The notes under the pieces were generated by a model, which was not told the origin of the DNA, did not search any database, and worked only from the letters and a program-made list of their open reading frames with translations. 64,000 nt of DNA from Myrica gale (lineage: Eukaryota; Streptophyta; Magnoliopsida; Fagales; Myricaceae): positions 25,730,921 to 25,794,920 of the forward strand of contig OZ005601.1 of the NCBI GenBank assembly GCA_963930655.1. Direction: 5' to 3'. Positions 22,522-35,900 of this stretch are shown piece after piece (position 1 is the first letter of the stretch; each line of letters begins with the position of its first letter). Position numbers and translations under genes: made by a program.

Positions 22522-24727
22522 TCTTTTTTCGGGTAAGCGAATGGGGAGAGAGCACAATCAGCTTAACAACTCTCTGGACATGACTATAGGAGCACTCTCC
22601 CGTTGCAAAATATCCGGTTTGAGTCATAACTATTGTTTACCAAGCAAACTCATCAACACAACATCAGCGGGACCACCAGTCAATCTTAACTCATCTTCAT
22701 CCAGCAGGTTTAAAGTCAGACTTTATTTTCACAAGCGATTTAAACTTATGTTTTGATTCGAACTCTTGATTTTAGAGCTAGTAAATTAATGGGCAAGTAC
22801 CAATTGGGTTACAGCTCTACGCAATTGAAGAAAATTGCTTCTGTATGGAGTGGGTTAACTGGTTCGGGAAATTCTTATTATTAACTGAGCGTTGGTGCTC
22901 CTTTGCTGGGATTGCAAACACAAGTAGCCGGAAACTAAGAATTTCTAACTAGTGGGGTTGGTATGAAAGAATGGCAAGGATCGTTTCTTATTGGTTGGCG
23001 TAAGATGCTGCGAATTTAGAAATTAGGCCACCAAGCAATACAGATATCTCTCTCTCTATCTCCCTCGAGTCATAATCTTGGCCATTGGGAAATCCAAGTT
23101 CAAACTTATAACCCTTACCAAATACAAAATTTAATACATAAAATCGTCTCATATTAGCAATAATCACAAGAAATCCATATTCCACGTGAAGACAATCATT
23201 CGAATCCTACAAAATCATATCCAAGTTGAGTCAAAGCTGAAAGAATAGCAACCCGTAGTAGAGTAGAAGATGTATATGAATATCTATTTGGCAGAATAAA
23301 GTGCTCTAAAGCATGTCAATGGAATGAGGAACCTAACGACGTACTTCTAGTAGTATTTCGAAGAAGTTTGAAAAAAAGCTTAAATAACGTGGACCGACAT
23401 ATAAACAAAGGGAATTTGACAGCTTTTAATTGGGAGGCAGAGTAGTATCAGAGTTCGATACCATATCAATATCCAATTGAAGAACTTAGAAAAAAAAAGA
23501 AGAAAAGATATTATGTTCAATATTATATGTTTTCTCTTTGAGTTGGCCTCTTATGGAAAAACATACAAAATGATCAAAATATCCTTTCAAGTATTTTTTT
23601 TAAAATAAATATATTACTGAAATAGTTTTAATATTTTTATTAAAAAATATATTATATATATATATATATCATTTTTTAATTTTAATTTTAATTTTTAATA
23701 ATTTTATCTTGAAGAGGTATTTAAGTCATTTTAGGTCAAAATTCAAATAAACATATTTAATGATAGAAATGTGTCTAGGAAGAGAATTTAAAGAAATGTA
23801 ACCTTTTTTTTTTTTTATCATTTTGCAGGTATAAATTCGTTTATATTTCTATCGTTTAAAGATTTTATGTCGTCAGGAGCATTTCAGTTATTTTTCATGT
23901 AAAATAATTCTCACTTTACTTTTTCCCATCTCCTGGGCTAAGAACTGAGTTATGTTCGGTTTGAAAATTTTTGTAGGATTTGGAGTATTTTGAGAATTTT
24001 TAGGTGATGTTAGAGTTGTATTGGTGTTTGTGTAGAAGTTGTTGAGGTGTAAAAAAATTAATGATGACGTTTAAAATTGTTGTTTTTTTATTTTTCAAAT
24101 TTGTTAAAATTTTTGTTAAAATTTGAATATTTAAAAGGTATTAAAAAAAGCAAAAAAAGACAAAATATGATAAAGTCAGAGAGAATTTTCAGAGACATTA
24201 TCCCACGAGTTCGACGATGATTCGCACTGGCTCAGGGGACAAGACAAGGACATGACAGCTTTGCTGCAAGCCGGATGTAGGGGTGGGGGAAAATGACCAA
24301 ATCACCCTTCATAACCCAATTTTACCCTTTTCTTTTTCTGCTCTTTACGTTTTGCCGGAGGGGCTTTTAGTCATTGAACATCAATTTCTGCAGGGCATAA
24401 TTGAAAAGTTTTATGCTGAATTCTTAACTACAGCTAAAACTTGCCGAACATGAACGAATTTGGATTCGAATCCTACAATAATTCACAAAACGAACATGAC
24501 CCAGTGGTTTTTGATTTAGGTGTATGTTTCTCACAAAATCTTTTTAATATCCCTTTCTGTTAAAAAAAATGTTGAGTAGCTGTCACCAGTGTTATCACCC
24601 ACAATGTCGAAAAGGTCATCAAATAAGAATCGTATCTTTCGCCACAAGTGTTGCAAAAAACAAATGTGACTCTAAGTCGTTTAAAGACTTATATATATAT
24701 ATATATATATATATCATTTTTTAACTG
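22522..24727. other. Repeat-derived AT-rich spacer
   Basis: No gene supported. 22560-22745 belongs to a dispersed repeat family that recurs inverted at 45520-45718. 23945-24185 resembles one end of the MITE family seen at 11089. TA tracts lie near 23650 and 24693. Confidence 0.45.
22560..22745 (+). repeat. Dispersed repeat, copy 1
   Basis: It shares 'catgactatagga', 'atccggtttgagt', 'cacaacatca' and 'acaagcgattt' in the same order with the reverse complement of 45520-45718. No protein. It could be part of a SINE or an LTR; the family is not identified. Confidence 0.5.
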
Positions 24728-24870
24728 TAAGGGTTGACTTGGGTGGTCAAGACATGTGGCCTAAGGGTGTGCTCCCCTTGAGGTCATAGGTTCGAATCCT
24801 CTCAGGTGCAAATAATTTCTTAGGTCACTCTCACATAATAGCTAGACTTACCTAATATGTGTGGTTTAGG
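24728..24870 (+). mobile_element. tRNA-derived SINE-like element
   Basis: It contains a pol III B-box (ggttcgaatcc at 24789-24799) preceded by a diverged A-box-like segment and 'gtggcctaagggtgtgctcc'. It is followed by 'aggtgcaaataatttctt'. This order is typical of plant tRNA-related SINEs. It cannot fold as a full tRNA. The 3' border is uncertain. Confidence 0.55.
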
Positions 24871-25204
24871 AAGACTGCACGGCTCTGAATTTGTCGTTCA
24901 GTTGAACTCAACTCGTACTTATATTGAGTCAAGTCCATCCGAACTCGGTGCACTTGAATGAGTGCCGGAATTTCTCTCGTTATAAAAAGAAAACTTATTT
25001 TTTTTTCAATGAATGAGATGACCCAAGAAGAGTGGAAGGGAGAGGGGAAGTTGTTTAACGAAAGAAAGAAAGAAAAGAAAAGTCGTGGTTTAGCTTTATG
25101 TAGTTGACACCAAGTCGTGAAACCTAACAGAAGAAATTGCCAACTGGAGGTGCAGCCAATAACATTCCCCACTAAACAAGTTGACAGGACCTAAATGTTA
25201 AACT

Positions 25205-27790
25205 TCTTACCAGTCCTCAGTGGCGGATCCATGATCGATTTTCATGGGGGTCGAACTTTACATGCAAAATAAAAAAGAATTTTTTTTTCTTAGTAATGCA
25301 AACAATTTTCTTAAAGTTACAATATCAAAAATTAAATACTAAAAGCATTAAAAATAATAGAATACACGTACTGTACTATGCAGTACGATTGAGAGATGAC
25401 AATTGCATCCTACGTTTTTGCATCTTCTGGAAATATTGCAAAATAGCTTCGTTCTCAATATTTTAAAAAACTTTTTGCTCGATGTATACTATCATGCAAT
25501 CATTCATCCAGTCATCTCTCATCCTGTTACGTAAATCAATCTTGATGATATTCATTGCAGAAACGACTCTTTCAACAATCGCAGTTGCAACAAGTAAGAC
25601 CAATGCCAACTCAATGAGTCGATAAACTAATGGAAATAGAGTATTCTTTTTTGTCTCAACCATCTTCATAGCAAGACCTCCAATATCTTCGAGTCCAGAA
25701 AAAGAAGCATTTCTTCTGACATCTCTAATATAGGTATTAATCTGATTTCTAAGTATCAAATGATAATCTATTGTGAAATCTTCTGGATAAAGCTCAGCAA
25801 GACGACGTAACTTAGCATGATCAAACGCTGAGAATGAATTTTTTGGATCAAGACATGCTATGCAAAGAAGTAACTCTGTATTTGCTACTGTGAACCAATT
25901 ATTCATCTCCTGAATGATCAAATCAATAACTTGGCAATATACTTCCACACGAAAATGATGGAAATAAGTAATACTTTGCCCTCCACGCCTCAAACAACTA
26001 CGAGTTAGTATAATGTCTTCCATATTTTGCACACTAATAGATTTATCCACACAAAAAGTTTTGACTTCTTCCAAGGATCCATCACATTCTATATCTCATT
26101 TCTTGCAACTATTCCTTCACAACTCCAACCAAACCCATAGCATTAACAATATCTTGATCTTTTCGCTGTAAGGATTGTGACAATTCATTTGTAGTTCTCA
26201 ATATATTCTTCAACAGATGCATAGTGAATACAAACTCAAAATTTTCCATCTTATCCATCAAACTCATAGTCGTGGATCTTTGTTCTGGAAGAGTACCATC
26301 ATCTTTTATGTGTTCAAGCACTTCCAATACTGATGACCACATAGTGAAGAGACGGATTATTGTACGGTGGTATGAACCCTAATGAGTGTCACCTACAATA
26401 TTATAGGAATTATAAAAAAATAAAAAAATAAAAAATTCTATTAATATTATAATGAAATATAATAATCACCTGGTCGTGTGAGATTGGTTTCTTGATTTTT
26501 GCCCCTTCCACTAGAAATCTCTCCTTTGTCCAACCGTTCCACTATATTCTCTTGAAAACTTTGTCGAAGAACATCTTTCTTTTTACATGACGTTCCGACC
26601 ATATTCACAATCTGGGAAGTATAACTAATAAAATCAACTTGCAAGTTATTTTTTGCAATACTCACAATAGCCAATTGAAGTTGGTGAGCAAAACAGTGTA
26701 TATAGATAGCAGAAGGATTGTCCCTCAAAATGAGTGACTTCAACCCATTGAACTCTCATCGCATGTTTGATGCCCCATCATACCCTTGACCTCTCAATCT
26801 GGATATTGACAACCCATGTCTTGCAAACAATTTGTCTATACTTTTTTTCAAATATTCAGAGCAAGTATCAGGAACATGTTCCACACCAAGTAACCTTTCA
26901 ATCATCTGTCCACGTATGTTCACAAATCTCAAAACCACTGTCATTTGCTCCTTCACTGAATTGTCTCCAGACTCATCAACCATAAGAGAATAAAATCCAT
27001 CTCCAATTTCTTTAATGATGGCAAGTGTGGTCTGAGCTGCACAAGCACTCGTCATTTCCTTCTGAATATTTGGAGCAGTCATATGGTTGTTTCCAGGAGC
27101 ATTAGTGTTAAGTGTTTTAGCAACCTTTTCATCACGTTTGCAAAACACGTTCAGAAGCTCAAGAAAATTGTCCGTGCTTATTGAACTCTCAAACTCGTCA
27201 TGACCACAAAAAGCTAATCCTTGCACCAAAAGATAACGAATGACATCTAAAACCGCTATTAAACGAATGCGAGAATCATTCTCTTAATTGTGTCTGTGTG
27301 CTGATAACATGTGTGACACACTTTGTCGCTGATTTTCAAATGTTTCACATTGTCTTCTAGCTTCATTGTGAGCACTATCATGTGCACCAACATGTTCACC
27401 AAAAACTTCCACAGCCTTTTTCCAATTGCTAAATTCAGTAGATGTAAACTTATCTCCCCCAGACTTCCCTCATCTAGGTCGCCTAAACAGATAACACCAC
27501 AAGCAATATGCTTCATCCTTTGATACACTATATTCCAACCAATTAAAATCTTTAAATCATACCTCCCTAAAACCTCTCATTTCTTGCCCGTATTGCTTCT
27601 TGGGAAAATCATGGCCACGGGGTTGAAAAGGACATTTGATCAAGTACTCCCTACGAACTTGATCTCTAATCCCAACATCATATTCTTCAATAGGTTTACG
27701 TAACCCTGGGTCAGTAATAACATCATCCGGACTAATCATAATGTGAGGTCTTTTTGAACTACTATCCGTTTCAGAATTAGTAGCCACGTT
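25205..27790 (-). pseudogene. Decayed hAT transposase gene (TTF zinc finger / hAT dimerisation type)
   Basis: Fragments in order on the minus strand are 27557-27787 (N-terminus), 27259-27528, 26756-27229 (catalytic region with 'FYSLMVDESGDNSVKEQM' and 'LRGQGYDGASNM'), 26447-26743, 26109-26342 and 25463-26074. The last ends with the hAT dimerisation signature 'VERVVSAMNIIKIDLRNRM'. Several in-frame stops and frame changes separate them (for example near 27255, 27470 and 27550), so no full protein is possible. At 25210, 'gtggcggatcc' resembles a hAT terminal repeat. I did not find its partner at the far end. Confidence 0.8.
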
Positions 27791-27859
27791 GGGAGAGACG
27801 ACTCAACACTGAGTGGCTTTCTTACCACCCACTTATCCATTATCTAAATAAAATAAAAC

Positions 27860-28055
27860 AAAGTGAACAATCAATCAACAATTTCACAAACCAATTCAAA
27901 TAAAAACCAATTTAATCCCATCCTTCAACAATTTCACAACTCAAATATCCAAGCCAATCCAATCCCATCCTCCAACAATTTCACAAATCATAAAATTCCT
28001 AACCAATTCAATCACATCCTCCAACAATTTCACAACTCACAAAATTTCAAACCCT
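27860..28055. repeat. Three-copy tandem repeat of about 60 bases
   Basis: Units share 'ccaattcaa..cccatcc..caacaatttcacaa'. They lie in the presumed 5' region of the hAT element. The open frame through them (64 residues, Asn-rich) reflects the repeat and is not called as a gene. Confidence 0.6.
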
Positions 28056-28880
28056 AAAACATTTTTAGAGAGAATCTTGGATAGAGAGACATACTAGGAG
28101 TCGGAGGTCCAACAATTGTCAAGTGTAAAATCTCGAGGATTCTGCAAAAATTGAAACCGTAAAAAATCTAAATCTAATTGTTCAATAAATCTAATGGTCC
28201 TAAATCTAATTGCCCTAAATTAACTATGTTGTATGGATTAATCATTATAATTCATATTAGTATATTACCTAACTAACTATTAACTAAAGAAATTAAAGTA
28301 TTAAACGGTTTAATACAATAATACACTGTAAATGCTATAGAAATTACTCAATTAGAATGCTATGCGGAATTCATTATCAATTTATTCTCACAGTCACAGA
28401 TGAGACCTGGGGGACACCGGGTGCGCTGGAGCTGCTGGACGGCGGACGCGGCGGGTCACGGGTGCCGGGTGCGCTGGAGGCTGGAGATGCTTCCTACTGG
28501 ATGCTGTCGCTGGTGGCCTGGTGGCTGGTACAGTACAACAATGGCTGTGGCTGCGGTGCCGTGCGGCGCAAGTGGGGGTGCCGGGTGGGCAGTGGAAAAC
28601 GGCGGTGGTGCGGTGCGGCGATCGAGAGAGAGAGAGGTCGAGTTTTCATTCATTTTTTTTTAAAGTAGAGGGTGAAACGTCGTTTCACCCTCTGCCGGTT
28701 AAAAAATAAAGGGCATAGACCTAACAGGCCCAGGCCCTTAGGGAAAATCTTTGCATGACCTAGGCCAATGGGGGTCGGGCTCCCAAAGGCTCAGGCTTTG
28801 CAGGATTGGTCTGGGTCTATGGGGATCGGGCCCATAGGCCCATACCAACTTATTAAAAAAAATTACATGTAAATTTTTTT
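28056..28880. other. Probable 5' part of the hAT element: AT-rich, then a GC-rich block with a palindrome
   Basis: 28400-28620 is strongly GC-rich, unlike its surroundings, and opens several overlapping frames on both strands without recognisable protein features. A 27-base near-perfect palindrome (13-base arms, centre T) lies at 28667-28693. The stretch 28700-28850 contains repeated 'aggccc/gggccc' motifs. Confidence 0.4.
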
Positions 28881-29966
28881 TTCTCCGGTCCAATGGTTAG
28901 CGGCCGCCCAGGGCTCTGCCCCCTGCATCTGCCTCTGCCAGTCCTAATCTTGAATACCTTGCTAATTAATGGCTTGGACCCCATCGCTTGCTATCAACAT
29001 CGATTGGTCCAATATTCCCCTTTGGATCGGCTAGAATTTGTTTCCTTAGTATCTCAATTCTCATGGGTGCTATGCAACTCCATATGCAGAACTTCTCAAG
29101 TACCGACTGCAATTGCGAGTGGCGACCCGCGACAACAATAGGAGTCTGTCAAATTGTTGTTGGTAATTAGGGATTTCTACACTTACAAAAAAGAAAAATT
29201 AGGGATTTTCACCACCCAAGGTTGATATGTTTTTTTTTTTCATATATTGAACTTGATAATCCACGAGCTCTTTGTGAGCTAAGTAAATTGGTATTTTGGC
29301 GTGCGAGCATAATAACGGTGCAAAATGTAATTTTCCCTTTATTAAAATATCGAATTGAGATGCAGAATATAAATTTCCCTTTTATTAAAACATTGACAAC
29401 ATGCACAAAGACCCGAGATGAGAATGAGTAAGAAAGGAGATATAAATGAAAATAAATCGTTAAATATAATGCTGAAATTATGAATAATCCACTATTAAAT
29501 AACTTCTTATATTTAAATATTTCCTCTTTTGACAATTTAAGGTCGATTGCACTTGTTGTCGGATTGACTACTGAGGATATTAATATATAAATTTAATAGA
29601 GAGAGAGAAGGATAGGGAGGATTTCTCTGACACTTTGGCGAGAAAAATTATCATTAAGAATTAACCGGATTCTTGCTTCATCAAAAGTAGATTATGAGAC
29701 GCGTCCAACAAAAGAAAGGAGAATGCGAAAAAAGAAAGAAAGGACGAGAATCAAGGTGACCTTGATTAAGTAAGATTACACCTCACTCAAGCTGCTGTGT
29801 GAGAAAAACAAGGCGAACCCTCAAACTTAACAAAACCGCTTGGGCAGATAATAATACGACTGCTTTGCTGCTTTCGCTCTATAGAGGAAAAGAAAACTCC
29901 TAATGTCAAAACCATTTACAAACAGTTAAAGCAAAAATGGATATACAACTGCCTCCACAACCTCAC
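28881..29966. other. Intergenic spacer, 3' side of the GYF gene
   Basis: No supported gene. Short open frames on both strands lack motifs. The last 150 bases are the 3' untranslated region of the minus-strand gene ending at 29967. Confidence 0.45.
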
Positions 29967-32900
29967 CTAATCTTCGACACCCTGGATCTCACCCATCATG
30001 ATCCGGTTACTGACAACGTTAAATCCCAAAACAGCGGGGCTAACCTTCTTTCCTTTCTTCCCCTTCTTCTTACCTCCCCCTTTTGAGGAACCATCAGAGC
30101 CCACTGTGGAATCTCGGCCAATGTCACCAATGCCCGCATTGCCAGAATTCACACCAACGGCACTGAATCCAGTGACCTTCTGATCGTTCCGACTTTGAAA
30201 GGCAATTTCAAGGACATCCGCTGGTAGCAACTCCTTGTAGTTGAGGAATTTGTCAATGAACTCGTGATCAGGATCAAATGATCCAAGGTTCTCTGTCAGA
30301 AATATCTCAGCCTCTGATCTGGACTGCTTCAAGCAAAATTCAAGAAAGCTTGTATCTAGCAAGGACAATAGAACAATGGCAATCTCATCAGGTAAAACTA
30401 ATAAATCAATTAACTTCTAAGCTTGCGTTCTATTATAACTAAGATTACTAGGCAAGGGTGTGTGGTACTAAGATATGGCAAGAGGAACGGAACCAGGGTA
30501 ATCGTATTTCAGCTATAATTAGGTAACTGGAAACTTTTGTTCTGACAAGCTATCCCTGGTATTTCCTCCCCCCCCCCCCCCCCAAACACACATACTTAGT
30601 ATTGCTTTCTCGGTTAACCAAAAAGGCACAGCGCTATGTCAAGATAAGACTTTTTCTTGCATCCCAAATATAGAAATTCCAAGCACATGGAAAACGCAAA
30701 AATGAAATATCTCTGTGAGGTAAATCAAACTTACCTTTTGTCCCAATAAGCCTGAGACACTCACTCTGGCACCAATCTCTGAAGTCCATGGCCTCTGCAA
30801 GGTGAAAGACACATGGAAGGAAAAGGTCAACTGACAATAGACACAGTGAAACGATCCCAAACCTGAACAAGCTTACCCGAATGATTGGTCATGGCATCTC
30901 TTTTCCCTTTAAGGGAAGCCTGAGCAGGCGAGGATGAAAGAGCTCGCTCAGCAGGTTTGCCACCAACTGATTTTTGTCGGCTTAATGATCCAGATGAGGC
31001 TCCTTTGACAGGAGTGATGATTTTCATTGCCCTACTTCCCTGGTTTGCAAGATGAGGGAAATCGGCTCTGCTTACAGGAAAACAATTACTTCCTTATTCC
31101 AACAATTACAACCAAATGTCATCAAACTAGAATATTAATAATGTGAAGGACAATGACCATGGCTTTTGATCAATTTCGTAGATGGAGATAATTGGAACAG
31201 TTATGACCAATACAAACTGAAGTCAAATACAACATAAAAGAAAGTGGTGTCTTTCAAAAGCTGCAGAGACTGATAACCTATCTCCACATGTACTGGGAAT
31301 ACTTGCACAGAGAGATCTAGACCAATAATATAGATTATCACCAAATATATGCTAATAATAACAGACAGACTATTTCACCTCGTTCAGAACTTGAATGGAT
31401 GCACACCTAGAACCACAAAAGCATTGTCTAATTCTCTATTTGGGTGAATTAAAGCATTGTCCAATTCACCAACATATGGTTCCAGAAAATGAAAAAAGCT
31501 TGAAAACAAAACATAAAAGAATCAGGGACAGAAGCTAAGTTGAGTTCCATTTCCCCAAAAGAAATGTCTATAGTATCTGTGCAACAAGCGAAGCTAGAAG
31601 CATCTTGATATGTTGAGATCACTTAGATATGAAAGCTGCGGGTCTCTCACCTCAATATCTCTAGACTAAATCCCACTAAAGTTTGATCAGTGTTTTATCT
31701 CTTCACACAATAGATCACATGCCAGGGGCAGGAGGGAATTCTGCCATGTAACTGGCAGCCAACTTAAATTCCCAAGCCGATCCTTAAAATGAAGCTTTTG
31801 TATAATAAATGAACTATGGCCTTAGAATGAAATAGCAAAACAGAGTTTCCACACAAATGGTGAATCATTTATAAATGTCAGATTATCTTAAACACTACGA
31901 ACAAGGATACCAGACAGGAAAAAAAAAAAAGAAAAAAAATACCAAGATCATGGTACAAAACTACATCAGATTTAAAACCACCATTTTTTGGTGGAGAAAC
32001 AAGCTTTACACAAAAGTATAAGCTTAACCGTCAAATAGATGCCAACACTCACAACAAAGCCATCCAATATCATCAAATATACAAGAAAAACTTATGGATG
32101 AAAAATAGAAGCATATGTCATGGTGCAACCCCATGCTATATAAGAAAAGGCCAAATTTTCCAATGCAAAGTAGCATGCAATAGACGACCATAAGCTAAAT
32201 AACTTTAAAGTGTGAGGCAAAAACCATACTGCTTAGATTCTTCATTTGATTGATCAATTGGGCCCCAGAACAGGTCATCGTCTCCTTTATATTTTGACTG
32301 AGAAGAAGATTGGGAGTTTATCTGGATTGGAGGTGCAGCCTTAGCAGGAGACGATGCAGAGACAGACCATGAAGGACCACTGGTGCGGGTGGCCTGAGTT
32401 GGCTGGGATTTCTGAGGTGTTTGAACGTGGTTTGGATTGTGGGCAAAAGAGACCTTTTTCTCCTGCTCCTTTAGGATGTCCCTTAAAGACGTAGGTTTAG
32501 AAAGCTTCCCCGAGTCGGTAGACCATGCCGGCAAAGGGGAGGAGTTAGCTGACTCCCCCTTCCAAAGAACAAAGTCTCCCAGAGAAGGCCCTGACGGAAT
32601 TGCAGGCAACACTTCCTTCCCCTGCAGTACAGGACGAGAGCTTTTCCCTTTCTCATTAGGACTCGAACCAGTAGAAACATCAACAGCAGTAAGGGATACC
32701 GAGACCTTAGCTCCAGAACCCTTAGCTTTTGCTGATTTTTTCCGACTCTTTTTAGTGTCTTTAGCCTCAATAAAGTTATCGTCATCTATGTATGCTGAAT
32801 GGGTGGTAATAACTTGTGGGGTAGCCAGACCAGAATTACTGTCAGGAGCATCGACATCCCTTTCACTAGACTTTGCCAAAACTTCTTCTGCCAATAGGTC

Positions 32901-35900
32901 ATGTAGATGGCTCTTCTCGCTCTTTGGAATAACAGAAGCTTCAGGTTTTCCTACACCTAACTCGCTATTCCCTGCATCTCTGCGAGTTTCCCTAGATATT
33001 TTTGGGTCTGGATTGGCCACAACTCCCGACCAAGGAGTTGACAAACTCATGGAGTTAACAGAATTGGTGATCTCAGCTACTACCATTTCTGTTTGTGCTT
33101 TCCTCTGTTCTTCCTGTTGAATTTCCAATAATGACTTAGGCTTCAAACCAGGAGCAGGTTTCCAAGCTCGTTGTCCAGAATGGGTTTGGCTATTCTGCAC
33201 TGTCTCTGACCGAAGTACTCCTGAATCACTAGTGACTTCACCAGTTCCAATGTCATTGGCAGAAACTCTAGAAGGCACAAAACTCTCAACGTGTTGGGAC
33301 TCCAAATGTTCCATAGATATAATCCCAAATTTATTGTCTCTGTCATCTCTTATCTTTTGTGGAGATGATCCATATGGCGCATCTCCAGCACCAGCTACTG
33401 CCTCAATGCTCTGCTTTTGCATTTCAGATTGCTTTGATTGAAGCAAAGATGATGCCTTGGACACTTCTTTTGCCTGGTCAGAAGAGGGCTGAGACTTGGA
33501 AGATTTTTGCTTCTTGGGCTTCTTCTCAGAATTTTTTCTTAATTCACGTACTTCAACATTTCTAACTTCTGACACTATAGCAGACTCAGTCGTGCAACTT
33601 TCCCTTTCAACTTGCTGTTCTTCAAGCAAAACACAAGGTTGAACCTTTACATCACTGGCATGCTCAGGCATGGCCAATGACACAACAGAGACAGGTACCG
33701 ATTCTGCAGTAATTTCAGAGGTCACAACCATGATGTCCCCAGCAACCCTTGAGCTGCCATCTGATGTTTGCTTTTGCTCCAGAGCTCCAGGAGCATGGAA
33801 TTCAGAAGCAGGGGCAGATCTATGCACAAGCTGAGGCTCCTCCACAGAGGCATTCATCATCTCAAACAACAGGGAGTTTTCAACAGATGATGTTGGCAAC
33901 GATCCTTTCAGATGAGCATCAGCAGTTTCGTTCAAGACCGTAGCACCCCAAGTATTTTGATGGGTGATATTCCCAAATAATTGATGAGGTATATTCAATG
34001 AAGAAGCTTCAGAACTCGTGCTATAATTGGCATCCTGATTAACTTGTGGAGGCAATTTAACAAAATTTGCATTATGCTGATCTTGCATAAGGGCAATTGA
34101 CACCTGTGAACCAGTCTGGAAGATCTCTTGTGATGACTGAAGCTGAGAAGGATCTACAGATGCATTCCCTGTCGATAGAGCAGCTGCGCGTAACTGTCCA
34201 AAAGATGGGTCACCAAACCGCTGGTTAGATTGATGCTCTGACAGAACCTGAGACAGCAACTGTTGCTGCCGTAATAACTGTTGCTGTTCTTCCTGTTTCT
34301 GTTGCTGCTTAAGCAATAGGAGTTTATCCAAGAGTGAAATCTGCTGTGTCTGAACTGGTGCCTGCGAATGTAACTGCAACAAGTACTGTTGTTGCAGCAT
34401 ATTTAATAATTGTGGATCTTGCGCCAAGCCAGCCGGAAGTAACTTTTCAGGTGTAAAAATACCAGATGGATTATCTACAGCTTGAGGAACCGGATTTGCT
34501 AAAGATGGTTGGTTTTGTGATTGCAACCTCTGTTGCTGGATCCCAAATAGGGCATGGGGAGGGAAATTCTGACCATGGTGGAAATCAATCTTATTCTGAA
34601 GGGGATCTGCTCCACCTGGGATAGGAAAGTTCGACCACCCAGCTAGACCATTATTTACACCAGGGGATGGCCGGTCAGACAAGCCTTGGAGGGACAACAA
34701 GTCAGCATTTTGAGAATGGCGAGGCTGGCAAGGATTGTCATTTATAGAAGCTAGAAGTATTGACTGCTGTATGGTGGAGTCTGGGATGAGATCCGTCTTT
34801 GAGACCAAGGATGCAGCATCTCCCCCAGGCCAATATGGATGAGAATTGGGTAAAGACATCTGCCGCTCAAGAGCCATTCTCTTTGCCAACAGATAAAAGT
34901 TGTTTCCACCATCGACCCCTGATGGGGGTATAATACTAGAATTATTTCCAACAAATCCTGGAATACATACAAATTAATAATAATCATCAAACTGAAATTA
35001 ATCTTCTGTCTAGCAATAATTAATAAAAAACATCCTGGCAGAAGAACAATATGCTCTCACAATTTTCAATCCACTTATCTAAACAGAAAAATCACAAACA
35101 AAGCCAAACCTTCAGAAAAAGTAAACTTCTCCAGTGGTGAACTGCTCGTATTAGCAGACATCAGTGACTCCAAAAATTTATTCTCAGCTTCCGTCATTGA
35201 ACCATGTCTAGGCCTGGGTTCGGTCCTCATAATATCCATCTCAGTTAAGCCAGTTTGAAGCTTCCCAAAGCTAGCAAAGTTTTGTCTGCTAGGTGCATCT
35301 GGAAATTCGTTCTGTTGTGGTACAGTAAATCCGGGTGGGGGCCCAGCTTTAGCTTGTAAATGGGGCATAACATCGCCGAGTGGTGACCAAGGCAAGTCAT
35401 TTGGATTTCGGCAGACTGGCAAATCTAAGCCAAAGTATCCACTCTCAAACCATGAAATAATATCACTCCCCATAAAAGGCCCTTGGATCCTTCCTTGTGG
35501 ATCTTTATAATAAAGCAGTAACTCCTCTGGAGAAGACTGCAGAACTTTCCTTCCCTCCTGTTCCCTGTTCATAACTCCAGATGGCTGCCTCTTAAGAATG
35601 GGATCCTCGCTGGTTTGCCACTTGGTTTCTTCTTTGGTTTCAGATAAGTTAGCCAATTTATTATCCCAATCCTTATTTACTTCCTTAGGTGGGTCTGACC
35701 ACCCTATATCAGAGGATCTTGACCTGCCATCACTTATCATCTCCCTCCAGTCATGCAAGGTGTTATGCGAATGCTCGCCAAGTGCAGAAGCTTGCCATGT
35801 AGAGGCAGACATACCTCCGGGGAGACTTGATTCCCTACCCCTGGGCATATCCCCCACCTTGTTATAAGAATTGCTGTCTTGGGAAGCTGCAGATACAAAA

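Noticed and set aside
24728..24870. A genuine tRNA gene
   Set aside because: It has a good B-box, but no cloverleaf with an acceptor stem can be drawn; it fits a SINE better.
28357..28709. Several overlapping GC-rich frames on both strands
   Set aside because: High GC suppresses stops in all frames; translations are Gly/Trp/Arg-rich without family features.
32437..33120. 227-residue plus-strand frame
   Set aside because: It is antisense to the large exon 7 of the EXA1-type gene; no independent signals.
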